A stretch of 64,000 nt of DNA, from the NCBI GenBank assembly GCA_002482545.1, contig DLGF01000005.1, positions 1-64,000 of the forward strand, read 5' to 3'. The notes beneath the pieces are model-generated. The model saw nothing but the letters and a program-made list of their open reading frames with translations. It made no database searches and was not told the DNA's origin. Both the position numbers and the translations under genes were made by a program. Numbering within the stretch: the stretch's first letter is position 1; each line of letters starts with the position of its first letter. This DNA comes from Sporomusaceae bacterium UBA7701 (GTDB lineage Bacteria; Bacillota; Negativicutes; Sporomusales; UBA7701). This document shows positions 10,084 through 17,477 of the stretch, in pieces.

Positions 10084-11688
10084 ATGATTCGGAAAAAAGT
10101 GGTTGCTCTGTTGCTGGTTACGGTGTTTGCGACAGTCTTTGTTGCCGGTTGTGGAAAAAACGACAGTAAAACATCTGACGGCAAAGTCGTTCGGTGGGGT
10201 GCCAGTGAGCCGGATACCCTTGATCCGCGCAAGATGACTGCGGATGTTGATTATGTCATTGGCGGGCAGCTTTTTGAAGGGCTTACCCTGATGGACGAAA
10301 AAGCCCAATGCAATCCCGCTGCGGCGGAAAAATGGGAAGTTTCTCCGGATGGCCTTGTTTGGAAGTTTTTCCTTCGTTCTGATGCGAAATGGTCTAATGG
10401 CGACCCGGTTACCGCCCAGGATTTCGAATATGCCTGGAAAACTGCTCTTAGTCCCGAACTGGCCAGCGAATATGCATTTCAGCTTTACTACATAAAAAAT
10501 GGCGAGAATTACAATAAGGGTAAATGTAAGGCTGACGACGTCGGGGTAAAGGCTCTGGACGACAAGACCCTGCTGGTTACTCTGGAGAGACCTTGCGCTT
10601 ATTTTCTGTCTTTGACATCCACCTGGACATATTACCCCGTTCATAAGAAAACTGTCGAAGCCAATCCGAAATGGGCGGCCGCCCCGGAAAGCATTATTTG
10701 CAACGGCCCTTTCGTACTTACTGTTTGGAAACATAACGGCTCAATGGAAATGGTGAAAAACAGCCAATACTGGGATGCGGGTAACGTTACGATGAATAAG
10801 CTGGAAGTGGTTTTGCTCGACAATGGTACGACTGCGTCATCCATGCTTGACAGCGGCCAGATTGACATTACAAATCTCATGAATATGAATGATATACCCC
10901 GCTTACAACAGGCTGGGAAACTGAGACAATATCCTTCCCTGGGAACTTATTATCTTCCGTTTAATACGAAAAAGGCCCCTTTCGACAATCCTAAAGTACG
11001 CAAGGCGTTCATGCTTGCTATCGACCGGGACGCGATCTGCAAAACCATCCTCAAAGCCGGTCAAATACCGGCCTTGGGATGGGTGCCTTATGGGATGCCC
11101 GATGCGAAGCCGGGCGAAGAATTTCGGAAGGTGGGCGGCGAATACTACAAGGACAATGACATAGAGACCGCCAAGAAGCTGCTGGCCGAAGCGGGCTATC
11201 CAGCCGGCAGGGGCCTCCCGCCGATTACGTATCTTTATAATACCGGCGAGGCGCATAAGGCTATCGCCGAGGCCATCCAGGAGATGTGGAAGAAAAATCT
11301 CGGTGTTGATATCAAATTGGCCAACCAGGAGTGGAAAGTATATCTCAATAGCATGCGGCAGCTTGACTTCCAAGTGTGCCGTTATGGCTGGTTTGCCGAC
11401 TATGTTGACCCTATGACTTTTATTGATGTGTTCCAATCTGACAACGGGAATAATTATACCGGATGGAAGAATGAAAAATATGATGACCTTGTTAATCAGG
11501 CCAAAAAGACGAATGACCAAGTCGTCCGCATGAAACTGATGCATGAAGCTGAAAACATGTTGATGGACGAAGCTGTTATGGTTCCGCTGTATCAATATAG
11601 AGGCACATGGGCTGTTAAGCCGAATTTGAAAGGCTTTGTGAGAACGCCTCTGGCAACGATCCAATTCAAGGGAGCCTATTTTGAGTGA
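10084..11688 (+). CDS. Oligopeptide ABC transporter substrate-binding lipoprotein (OppA-like)
   Basis: A 534-residue SBP family 5 protein. The signal peptide ends in a lipobox (FVAGC, Cys near residue 23), so it is a membrane-anchored lipoprotein. Family motifs include ASEPDTLDPRKM, the long WEVSPDGLVWKFFLR block and VRKAFMLAIDRDAIC. It would capture extracellular peptides for import. No permease or ATPase genes lie nearby, so it is an orphan binding protein that must dock to a transporter encoded elsewhere or act as a sensor. ATG 10084 follows GGGGGAAAG. A strong terminator follows 35 bp after the stop, so it is monocistronic. Confidence 0.92.
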   Translation: MIRKKVVALLLVTVFATVFVAGCGKNDSKTSDGKVVRWGASEPDTLDPRKMTADVDYVIGGQLFEGLTLMDEKAQCNPAAAEKWEVSPDGLVWKFFLRSDAKWSNGDPVTAQDFEYAWKTALSPELASEYAFQLYYIKNGENYNKGKCKADDVGVKALDDKTLLVTLERPCAYFLSLTSTWTYYPVHKKTVEANPKWAAAPESIICNGPFVLTVWKHNGSMEMVKNSQYWDAGNVTMNKLEVVLLDNGTTASSMLDSGQIDITNLMNMNDIPRLQQAGKLRQYPSLGTYYLPFNTKKAPFDNPKVRKAFMLAIDRDAICKTILKAGQIPALGWVPYGMPDAKPGEEFRKVGGEYYKDNDIETAKKLLAEAGYPAGRGLPPITYLYNTGEAHKAIAEAIQEMWKKNLGVDIKLANQEWKVYLNSMRQLDFQVCRYGWFADYVDPMTFIDVFQSDNGNNYTGWKNEKYDDLVNQAKKTNDQVVRMKLMHEAENMLMDEAVMVPLYQYRGTWAVKPNLKGFVRTPLATIQFKGAYFE

Positions 11689-11721
11689 GCGCCTCACTCC
11701 GGGAATTGTAGGACATGATCG

Positions 11722-11759
11722 AAAACCAGCCCGAAGGATACCTTCGGGCTGGTTTTTTT
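11722..11759 (+). terminator. Terminator of oppA-like gene
   Basis: A 14-bp perfect stem (11724-11737 with 11741-11754), 3-nt loop and T7. Confidence 0.92.
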
Positions 11760-11796
11760 ATTCTGGATCGCCGCCTAATTTTTTTCTTTGACACTA

Positions 11797-11889
11797 TTGA
11801 CATTTCTTGAAATATATAGAATAATAAATATCAAGAGATAATAATTATTGTCTAACTGACAATGTCAACTAAACAATAATTGTTACGTT
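11797..11889 (+). promoter_or_regulatory. ahpC promoter and PerR-type operator
   Basis: TTGACA (11797-11802), 17-nt spacer, AATAAT (11820-11825). Downstream, GATAATAATTATTG (11837-11850) matches the Per-box core at 11 of 15 positions. AACAATAATTGTT (11874-11886) is a second near-palindrome. Peroxide control by the PerR-like protein at 1735 is plausible. Confidence 0.55.
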
Positions 11890-11916
11890 AAAATTTATAT
11901 TGGGAGGGATTTTATC

Positions 11917-12480
11917 ATGTCGTTAATCGGGACTGAGGTAAAACCGTTCAAGGCGCAGGCTTATCAGAATGGGAAGTTCATCGAAGTCACTGAAGAGGAT
12001 TTCAAAGGCAAATGGAGCGTAGTATGCTTCTATCCGGCCGATTTCACCTTCGTGTGCCCGACGGAGCTCGAAGATCTGCAAAATCAGTACGCCGCGTTTA
12101 AAGACCTGGGCGTGGAAGTGTATTCCGTTTCCACGGATACTCATTTCACCCATAAGGCATGGCACGACAGCTCGGAAACGATCAAGAAAATCACCTACAT
12201 AATGATTGGTGATCCTTCGCATACCTTGGCCAGAAACTTTGACGTGCTGATCGAGGATCAAGGCCTTGCCGACCGCGGAAGCTTCATCATCGACCCGGAC
12301 GGCGTCGTGCAGGCGGTGGAAATCAATGCCGGCGGCATCGGCCGCGACGCGAGCACCCTGCTCAATAAAATTAAAGCGGCGCAGTATGTCCGGAAAAATC
12401 CGAGCGAAGTTTGCCCGGCCAGATGGCGGGAGGGCGGCACCACCCTCAAGCCGAGCCTGGATCTTGTAGGAAAGATTTAA
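11917..12480 (+). CDS. ahpC: Alkyl hydroperoxide reductase subunit C (2-Cys peroxiredoxin)
   Basis: A 187-residue typical 2-Cys peroxiredoxin. The peroxidatic Cys is in PADFTFVCPTELEDLQ (near residue 47) and the resolving Cys in EVCPARW near the C-terminus. It reduces H2O2, organic peroxides and peroxynitrite and is recycled by AhpF, the next gene only 12 bp downstream. The start follows GGGAGGG. Together with perR-katG, this gives two layers of peroxide defence in the window. Confidence 0.96.
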   Translation: MSLIGTEVKPFKAQAYQNGKFIEVTEEDFKGKWSVVCFYPADFTFVCPTELEDLQNQYAAFKDLGVEVYSVSTDTHFTHKAWHDSSETIKKITYIMIGDPSHTLARNFDVLIEDQGLADRGSFIIDPDGVVQAVEINAGGIGRDASTLLNKIKAAQYVRKNPSEVCPARWREGGTTLKPSLDLVGKI

Positions 12481-12492
12481 TAGGTGGCTTCC

Positions 12493-14022
12493 ATGTTGCT
12501 GGATCAGGGTATAAAAGAGCAATTGTCCCAATATCTTCAGCTGATGGAAGGCGACGTGCTGATCAAAGTCAGCGCCGGCGGCGATGATGTATCCCGAGAC
12601 ATGCTTGCCCTGGTGGAGGAGCTGGCCTCCCTGTCGCCCCGGATCGCAGCCGAGAAAACAGAGCTGCCGAGAACGCCCAGTTTCAGCCTCCACCGCGCGG
12701 GAGCGGATAGTGGAATCACCTTCGCCGGCATTCCGCTGGGCCACGAGTTCAACTCTTTGGTGCTGGCTTTGCTGCAGGTCAGCGGCCGGGCGCCGAAGGC
12801 TGAGCAGAAAACAATCGACCAGGTTAAAGCGCTGCAAGGCCAGTACCATTTTGAATCCTTCATCAGCTTGTCCTGCCATATTTGCCCGGAGGTCGTCCAG
12901 GCTCTGAATCTTATGAGCGTGCTGAATCCCGGTATCACGCATACCATGGTGGATGGCGGCGCTTTTCAGGAGGAAGTGCAGGCCAGGGATATCCTGGCGG
13001 TGCCCGCGGTTTACCTGAACGGTGAATTTTTTAGCGGCGGCCGGACGAGTGTCGAGGAAATACTTGGCAAGCTCGGCGCTGGCTCCGACGGGGCCGAATG
13101 GGAAGCAAAAGAGCCGTTCGATATTCTCGTCGTGGGCGGCGGCCCGGCCGGAGCCAGCGCAGCCATCTACGCGGCGCGGAAGGGAATCCGCACAGGACTT
13201 GTTCTCGACCGGTTCGGCGGCCAGGTTAAGGATACGCTCGGCATTGAAAACTTTATCAGCATGAAATATACCGAGGGTCCCAAACTGGCGGCAGACCTGG
13301 AGGAGCATATCAGGGAATACCCGATCGACGTGATGAAGCTGCAGCGCGGCCGGCGCTTGGCGAAGAAAGAGCTGATCGAGCTGGAGCTGGAGAACGGCGC
13401 CGTCCTAAGAAGCAAAGCGGTGATTCTGGCTACGGGAGCCCGCTGGCGCAACATCGGCGTGCCGGGAGAAGCCGAATTCAAAAATAAGGGCGTGGCCTAC
13501 TGCCCCCATTGCGACGGCCCGGTGTTCAAGGGAAAGCGGGTGGCCGTCATCGGCGGCGGCAACTCCGGCATCGAAGCGGCGATCGATCTGGCCGGCATCG
13601 TGGAGCATGTGACCGTGCTGGAATTTTTGCCGGAGCTGAAAGCGGATGTCGTCTTGCAGCAGCGCCTTTACAGCCTGCCGAATGTGACGGTTTTGAAAAA
13701 TGTTCAAACCAAGGAAATCACCGGCACGGATAAGGTCGACGGCCTTTCCTACATCGACCGCGGCACCGGCGAGACCCGCCGGCTTGACCTTCAGGGAGTA
13801 TTTGTCCTGATCGGTCTTGTCCCCAATACCGATTGGCTGGGTGACGCGGTGGAACGCAACCGCTGCGGCGAGATCCTGGTAGATGGCCGCGGGGCGACCA
13901 ATGTGCCGGGGGTATTTGCCGCGGGAGACTGCACCAACAGTCCCTTCAAGCAGATTATTATCGCCATGGGGTCCGGTGCCAATGCGGCCTTGGGCGCATT
14001 CGACTACTTAATACGGAATTGA
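12493..14022 (+). CDS. ahpF: Alkyl hydroperoxide reductase subunit F
   Basis: A 509-residue flavoprotein that passes electrons from NAD(P)H to AhpC. The N-terminal double thioredoxin-fold domain carries SLSCHICPEVVQ (CXXC near residue 125). Next come a FAD-binding GGGPAGASAAIYAARKG, the thioredoxin-reductase-type disulfide YCPHCDGP, an NAD(P) fold (VIGGGNSGIEAAIDL) and the terminal FAD motif GVFAAGDCTN. ATG 12493 is chosen because AGGTGG (12482-12487) lies 5 nt before it; the GTG at 12484 lies inside that site. It forms an operon with ahpC and ends at a strong terminator. Confidence 0.95.
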   Translation: MLLDQGIKEQLSQYLQLMEGDVLIKVSAGGDDVSRDMLALVEELASLSPRIAAEKTELPRTPSFSLHRAGADSGITFAGIPLGHEFNSLVLALLQVSGRAPKAEQKTIDQVKALQGQYHFESFISLSCHICPEVVQALNLMSVLNPGITHTMVDGGAFQEEVQARDILAVPAVYLNGEFFSGGRTSVEEILGKLGAGSDGAEWEAKEPFDILVVGGGPAGASAAIYAARKGIRTGLVLDRFGGQVKDTLGIENFISMKYTEGPKLAADLEEHIREYPIDVMKLQRGRRLAKKELIELELENGAVLRSKAVILATGARWRNIGVPGEAEFKNKGVAYCPHCDGPVFKGKRVAVIGGGNSGIEAAIDLAGIVEHVTVLEFLPELKADVVLQQRLYSLPNVTVLKNVQTKEITGTDKVDGLSYIDRGTGETRRLDLQGVFVLIGLVPNTDWLGDAVERNRCGEILVDGRGATNVPGVFAAGDCTNSPFKQIIIAMGSGANAALGAFDYLIRN

Positions 14023-14026
14023 TTGA

Positions 14027-14064
14027 AAAACGCAAAGGCGGATCAAAAGGCCTTTGCGTTTTTT
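14027..14064 (+). terminator. Terminator of ahpCF
   Basis: AACGCAAAGGC (14029-14039) pairs with GCCTTTGCGTT (14050-14060), followed by T6. Confidence 0.92.
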
Positions 14065-14135
14065 GTATTATGACCGCACGACTGCCGGCGGGCGGGCATA
14101 CGCCCAGCGCCTTGGCCGTTCCCAGGTTCTGTCGG

Positions 14136-14164
14136 TTGAGTCTGAGGCGGCGGTATGGTATAAT
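14136..14164 (+). promoter_or_regulatory. Sigma-A promoter of the ABC-F leader
   Basis: TTGAGT (14136-14141), 17-nt spacer, perfect TATAAT (14159-14164). Transcription would begin near 14171, giving a leader of about 237 nt. Confidence 0.75.
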
Positions 14165-14195
14165 AGGCGCAACTGAAATGATGGGAGCTGAAAAG

Positions 14196-14216
14196 ATGAT
14201 TATTCTTTCTTGCTAA
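14196..14216 (+). CDS. Leader peptide MIILSC of the ABC-F gene
   Basis: A six-codon frame (ATG ATT ATT CTT TCT TGC TAA) preceded by GGGAG at 9-nt spacing, 25 nt into the predicted transcript. Its last codons contain CTTTCTTGC, which is repeated exactly in the downstream terminator, so ribosome position on this peptide can decide which hairpin forms. Ribosome-mediated attenuation by a short peptide is established for antibiotic-induced resistance genes including ARE-type ABC-F genes. The peptide itself probably has no other role. Confidence 0.7.
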   Translation: MIILSC

Positions 14217-14388
14217 TTTAAAGAGCATAATAAATAGGAGCGGAATTTGCCTCTTGTTTTGTTATGCCTATGCAAGAAAGACTCATTCTTTTCAGTCCAG
14301 GAATATATCTTCGTCCTGCCCGCTGGGGCTTGGCTTTGCTGTATTTTATGAGCTGCAAGAATTTGCTTTCTTGCAGCTCATAATTTTT
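14205..14388 (+). promoter_or_regulatory. Ribosome-mediated transcription attenuator before the ABC-F gene
   Basis: Four segments are visible. Segment 1 is CTTTCTTGC (14205-14213, inside the leader peptide). Segment 2 is GCAAGAAAG (14272-14280). Segment 3 is ATGAGCTGCAAGA (14348-14360). Segment 4 is CTTTCTTGCAGCTCAT (14366-14381). Segments 1 and 4 share an identical 9-mer, and segment 2 is its exact complement. Pairing 1:2 leaves 3:4 free to form the terminator. If a drug-stalled ribosome covers segment 1, segment 2 can pair with 4 and prevent termination. Confidence 0.8.
14348..14388 (+). terminator. Attenuator terminator
   Basis: A 13-bp stem (14348-14360 with 14369-14381) followed by TAATTTTTTA, ending about 20 nt before the start codon of the ABC-F gene and just before its ribosome binding site. 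Confidence 0.88.
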
Positions 14389-14407
14389 TATACAGGAGGG
14401 CTGATTT

Positions 14408-15886
14408 ATGTCGCTAATCAACGTTGCCAATCTGACCTTTGGCTATGAAGGCAGTTATGATAACATATTTGAAAACGTCAGTTTTCAAATCGATACCGAT
14501 TGGAAACTGGGCTTCACGGGGAGAAACGGCCGGGGCAAAACCACCTTTCTCAACCTGCTGCTTGGGAAATACGAATACCGCGGCGCCATTTCGGCGACGG
14601 TGAACTTGGAGTATTTCCCGTTCGCGGTGACCGACCCGGAAAACAGCACCCTTGACGTTATCGAGGGCATTTACCCGGATTGCCTTCACTGGCAGGTCAT
14701 GCGCGAGCTCTCCATGCTGCAGGTCGCGGAGGACGTTTTGTATCGGCCCTTTGCGACGCTTTCCAACGGGGAGCGGACCAAGGTCTTGCTGGCCGCCTTG
14801 TTTCTCAAGGAAAATAGTTTCCTGCTGATCGACGAACCGACGAACCACCTGGACATGGATGCCCGAAAAATCGTCAGCGATTATCTCCGCTCAAAGCGCG
14901 GCTTTATTCTGGTGTCCCACGACCGGGCCTTCCTGGATAACTGCGTCGACCATATCCTTTCCATCAACAAAACGAATATTGAAATCCAGAAAGGGAACTT
15001 TTCCTCGTGGTGGGAAAACAAAGCCATGCAGGACCATTTCGAGCTTGCAGAGAACGAAAAACTCCGCAAGGATATTGCGCACCTGTCGTCCGCCGCCAAG
15101 CGCACGTCGGATTGGTCGGACAAGGTGGAAAAAACCAAGGTGGGCACCCGGAATTCCGGCCTCAGGCCGGACCGGGGCTATATCGGCCACAAGGCCGCAA
15201 AGATGATGAAGCGCTCCAAGGCGATTGAAGCGCGGCAGCAGTCGGCTATCGAGGAGAAATCCAAGCTGCTCAAGAATATTGAAAGCTCCGAGCGGCTGAA
15301 GATTTCGCAAATGGGGTTCCATGCCGACCGCCTCGTCGAGCTTGAGAACGTCTCGATATTCTACGGCGAAAAGACGGCTTGCGAGGGCGTAAGCTTCACC
15401 ATCGAGCAGGGGGACCGGGTGGCGCTTTACGGTAAAAACGGCTCGGGAAAGTCCAGCGTTGTCAAGCTGATTTGCGGGGAAGACATCGCCTATGCCGGCG
15501 TTTTCCGAAAAGCGAGCCAGCTTAAGATATCCTATGTTTCGCAGGATACCTCCCGCCTTAAGGGCAACTTGACCGACTATGCCCGGGAGAATGATATCGA
15601 CGAGAGTATTTTCAAGGCTAATTTGCGCAAACTTGACTTTTCGCGGGTCCAATTTGACAAGGATATCGCTGCCTTCAGCGCAGGGCAAAAGAAGAAGGTG
15701 CTGATCGCCAAAAGCCTTTGCGAGAAAGCCCATTTGCATGTCTGGGATGAACCGCTCAATTTTATCGATGTTATCTCCCGCATGCAAATCGAGGAATTAT
15801 TGCTGGAATACGCGCCCACCATTCTGTTTGTCGAGCATGACAGCGAATTTTGCAAAAATATCGCAACCAAGATTTTCGAGCTTTGA
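14408..15886 (+). CDS. Lsa-type ABC-F ribosomal protection protein
   Basis: A 492-residue soluble protein with two ABC domains and no membrane segment. First half: GRNGRGKTTFLNLL (Walker A), LSNGERTKVLLA (signature), LLIDEPTNHLD (Walker B). Second half: GKNGSGKSSVVKLI, FSAGQKKKVLIA, HVWDEPLNFID. The linker carries VGTRNSGLRP and then GYIGHKAAKMMKRSK, a stretch typical of Lsa/Vga-like ABC-F proteins that displace lincosamides, streptogramins A and pleuromutilins from the ribosome. The drug range is inferred from family only. ATG 14408 has ACAGGAGGGC upstream. The attenuator leader fits antibiotic-inducible expression. No terminator is clear before the riboswitch region. Confidence 0.92.
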   Translation: MSLINVANLTFGYEGSYDNIFENVSFQIDTDWKLGFTGRNGRGKTTFLNLLLGKYEYRGAISATVNLEYFPFAVTDPENSTLDVIEGIYPDCLHWQVMRELSMLQVAEDVLYRPFATLSNGERTKVLLAALFLKENSFLLIDEPTNHLDMDARKIVSDYLRSKRGFILVSHDRAFLDNCVDHILSINKTNIEIQKGNFSSWWENKAMQDHFELAENEKLRKDIAHLSSAAKRTSDWSDKVEKTKVGTRNSGLRPDRGYIGHKAAKMMKRSKAIEARQQSAIEEKSKLLKNIESSERLKISQMGFHADRLVELENVSIFYGEKTACEGVSFTIEQGDRVALYGKNGSGKSSVVKLICGEDIAYAGVFRKASQLKISYVSQDTSRLKGNLTDYARENDIDESIFKANLRKLDFSRVQFDKDIAAFSAGQKKKVLIAKSLCEKAHLHVWDEPLNFIDVISRMQIEELLLEYAPTILFVEHDSEFCKNIATKIFEL

Positions 15887-16035
15887 TCGTGTTGTGATAC
15901 AGGGGCGCCGCAGGGAGCCTGAAGTGCTATCGCCGGGCCGTGAAGACGCACCGGCATCCCGCAGAGGAATACTGCAAGCCGATAATGAGCAAGATACCAT
16001 TGGATATGGGCCGGTTCATGGCGATTGCCGGAAAT

Positions 16036-16064
16036 TTGACAAGCCTTTACCAGCATGCTACAAT
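16036..16064 (+). promoter_or_regulatory. Sigma-A promoter of the manganese-exporter leader
   Basis: TTGACA (16036-16041), 17-nt spacer, TACAAT (16059-16064). It drives a leader containing two aptamers. Confidence 0.8.
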
Positions 16065-16073
16065 AAAATCACT

Positions 16074-16198
16074 TAAAAGGGAGTAGCTAGCAAGACGGGG
16101 TCAACATACTGATGGCGACATCTGGCCCTGTCGTTGGTGAAGTTGCCAATTAGCGAGACTTTTAGTGTGGCCTTGTTGTCATGCTAAAAGTCTTTTTT
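16074..16198 (+). ncRNA. yybP-ykoY (Mn2+) riboswitch, first copy
   Basis: The conserved blocks AGGGAGTAGC, GGGTCAACATACT, GGCCCTGTCGTTGG and GCGAGACTTTTAG appear in the right order for the yybP-ykoY aptamer. The 3' part, AGACTTTTAG (16157-16166) pairing with CTAAAAGTCT (16183-16192) plus T6, forms an intrinsic terminator. In the known mechanism Mn2+ binding prevents the terminator and turns on efflux genes. Confidence 0.85.
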
Positions 16199-16234
16199 AG
16201 TATATGCGCATACCGAATATTACCTACCCACTAA

Positions 16235-16360
16235 GAGGGAGTAGCTAGCGAGATGGGGTCAACATACTGGCGGAAGCGCCTGGCCCTATCGTTGGCAAGA
16301 TTGCCAATTAGCGAGACTTTTAGCATGGCTTCTCTGCCATACTGGAAGTCTCGTTTATTT
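16235..16360 (+). ncRNA. yybP-ykoY (Mn2+) riboswitch, second tandem copy
   Basis: It repeats the first element almost block for block (AGGGAGTAGCTAGCGAGATG, then GGTCAACATACTGG, GGCCCTATCGTTGG, GCGAGACTTTTAG). Its own terminator GAGACTTTTAGCATGGC...GCCATACTGGAAGTCTC ends at 16352, followed by GTTTATTTTTA. Only about 35 nt separate the copies and no second promoter is visible, so both lie in one transcript. Confidence 0.85.
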
Positions 16361-16386
16361 TTACAGAATCAAAAGGGGGAATCATC

Positions 16387-17058
16387 CTGACAGCTTTCCT
16401 AGCATCCGTAGCGTTCGTGGTGCTTGCCGAGATGGGCGACAAGACCCAGCTCCTGGCGATGGCGTTCGCCACACGGTATCGCTGGCAGACGGTCATGTGG
16501 GGGGTATTTGTCGCGACCGTTCTCAACCATTTGTTTGCCGTGGTGGTTGGGAGTTATCTCACCTACGTCATTCCGTTGCAATACATTCAGATTATTGCCG
16601 CCGCCTCGTTTATCGTCTTTGGTCTTTGGACAATCCGCGGGGACGAACTAAACGGCGAGGACAGAGCATCGAAGTACAGTCCGTTCTGGACGGTAGCCAT
16701 CGCCTTTTTTATCGCCGAGATGGGCGATAAGACCCAGCTGGCCACCGTGGCCCTGGCGGCTCAATTCAACGCCATTGTCCCTGTGTGGCTGGGAACTACC
16801 ACCGGGATGATGATCGCGGACGCCATCGGGATCATCATCGGAATCGTACTGGGAAAACGCATTCCGGAAAGAGTGGTCAAATGGACCGCCGCTATGATTT
16901 TTATAATTTTTGGCCTCGCCGGGCTGTATGAGTCGCTTCCGGAATACCTGAGAACGATACCTGTCGTTGCCGGCGGGCTGATCGGAACAGCGATCCTGAT
17001 CTATTTCGTAGCCAAATTGGAGTCGAAAAAGGCATCTGAACCCCAGCCCGAAAACTAA
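16387..17058 (+). CDS. UPF0016/GDT1-family manganese exporter
   Basis: A protein of about 223 residues with six to seven hydrophobic helices. It carries two copies of the family motif: AEMGDKTQLLAMAFATRYRW near residues 14-33 and AEMGDKTQLATVALAAQFN in the second half. UPF0016/TMEM165 proteins export Mn2+ (MneA-like in bacteria), and they are the classic gene class controlled by yybP-ykoY. No ATG or GTG precedes the first conserved helix. The frame opens upstream to CTG 16387, which lies 6 nt after AAAGGGGGA, so I propose a CTG start giving TAFLASVAFVVLAEMGDK. A GTG at 16417 would cut off half of helix 1. Confidence 0.88.
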   Translation: MTAFLASVAFVVLAEMGDKTQLLAMAFATRYRWQTVMWGVFVATVLNHLFAVVVGSYLTYVIPLQYIQIIAAASFIVFGLWTIRGDELNGEDRASKYSPFWTVAIAFFIAEMGDKTQLATVALAAQFNAIVPVWLGTTTGMMIADAIGIIIGIVLGKRIPERVVKWTAAMIFIIFGLAGLYESLPEYLRTIPVVAGGLIGTAILIYFVAKLESKKASEPQPEN

Positions 17059-17192
17059 GCGTCCTACCGCTTGAATATATTTTATCGTAAAGCTGGCGGC
17101 GGTAAGCCCGGCATTTGACGGGCATGACGTGACCAAGGCCGGTCCATTGAGAAACATTGGGTATTGCCGAAATATAAAAAGGAGGATTCTCT

Positions 17193-17477
17193 ATGCAGTG
17201 TTCAGTATGCAATAAGGTTCTCGAAGGCGATTTTAAGTTTTGCCCTCACTGTGGAAGTAAAACCGGTTCTGCCTGTCGCGGGTGCGGAAAAGACCTGATG
17301 CCGGAGTGGATTGCCTGTCCCTATTGCGGTTTAGGCGCCAAAGCTCCCCCAAGTCCGTGTCCGCCCCCGAATCCCCCATCCTCCCCTTCGCACCAACGCC
17401 AAACCTATTACCATTCGAGCTCATCGGGGCATCATCGCCAGCGTAAGAAAGGGCTGTTGGGGAATTTTTTTTCCTGA
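17193..17477 (+). CDS. Double zinc-ribbon protein, possible N-terminal part of a kinase
   Basis: A 94-residue protein with four CXXC pairs: CSVCNKVLEGDFKFCPHCGS and CRGCGKDLMPEWIACPYCGL, that is two zinc-ribbon knuckles. A Pro/Ser/His-rich linker and a basic tail (RQRKKGLLGNFFS) follow. The ATG has AAAGGAGGATT upstream. The gene ends at a T8 run (17465-17472) and its stop overlaps the opening of the Ser/Thr kinase frame, which is in the -1 frame. Zinc-ribbon/kinase fusions exist as single proteins in other bacteria, so this may be the 5' half of one gene read by slippage or frameshifting. Confidence 0.8.
   Translation: MQCSVCNKVLEGDFKFCPHCGSKTGSACRGCGKDLMPEWIACPYCGLGAKAPPSPCPPPNPPSSPSHQRQTYYHSSSSGHHRQRKKGLLGNFFS

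Noticed and set aside
11923..13308. A 461-codon minus-strand frame opposite ahpC-ahpF
   Set aside because: It spans two clear plus-strand genes and their junction; composition artefact.
14019..14216. A 65-codon frame ending in the leader peptide
   Set aside because: It crosses the ahpCF terminator and the ABC-F promoter; only the last six codons (14196-14216) are supported.
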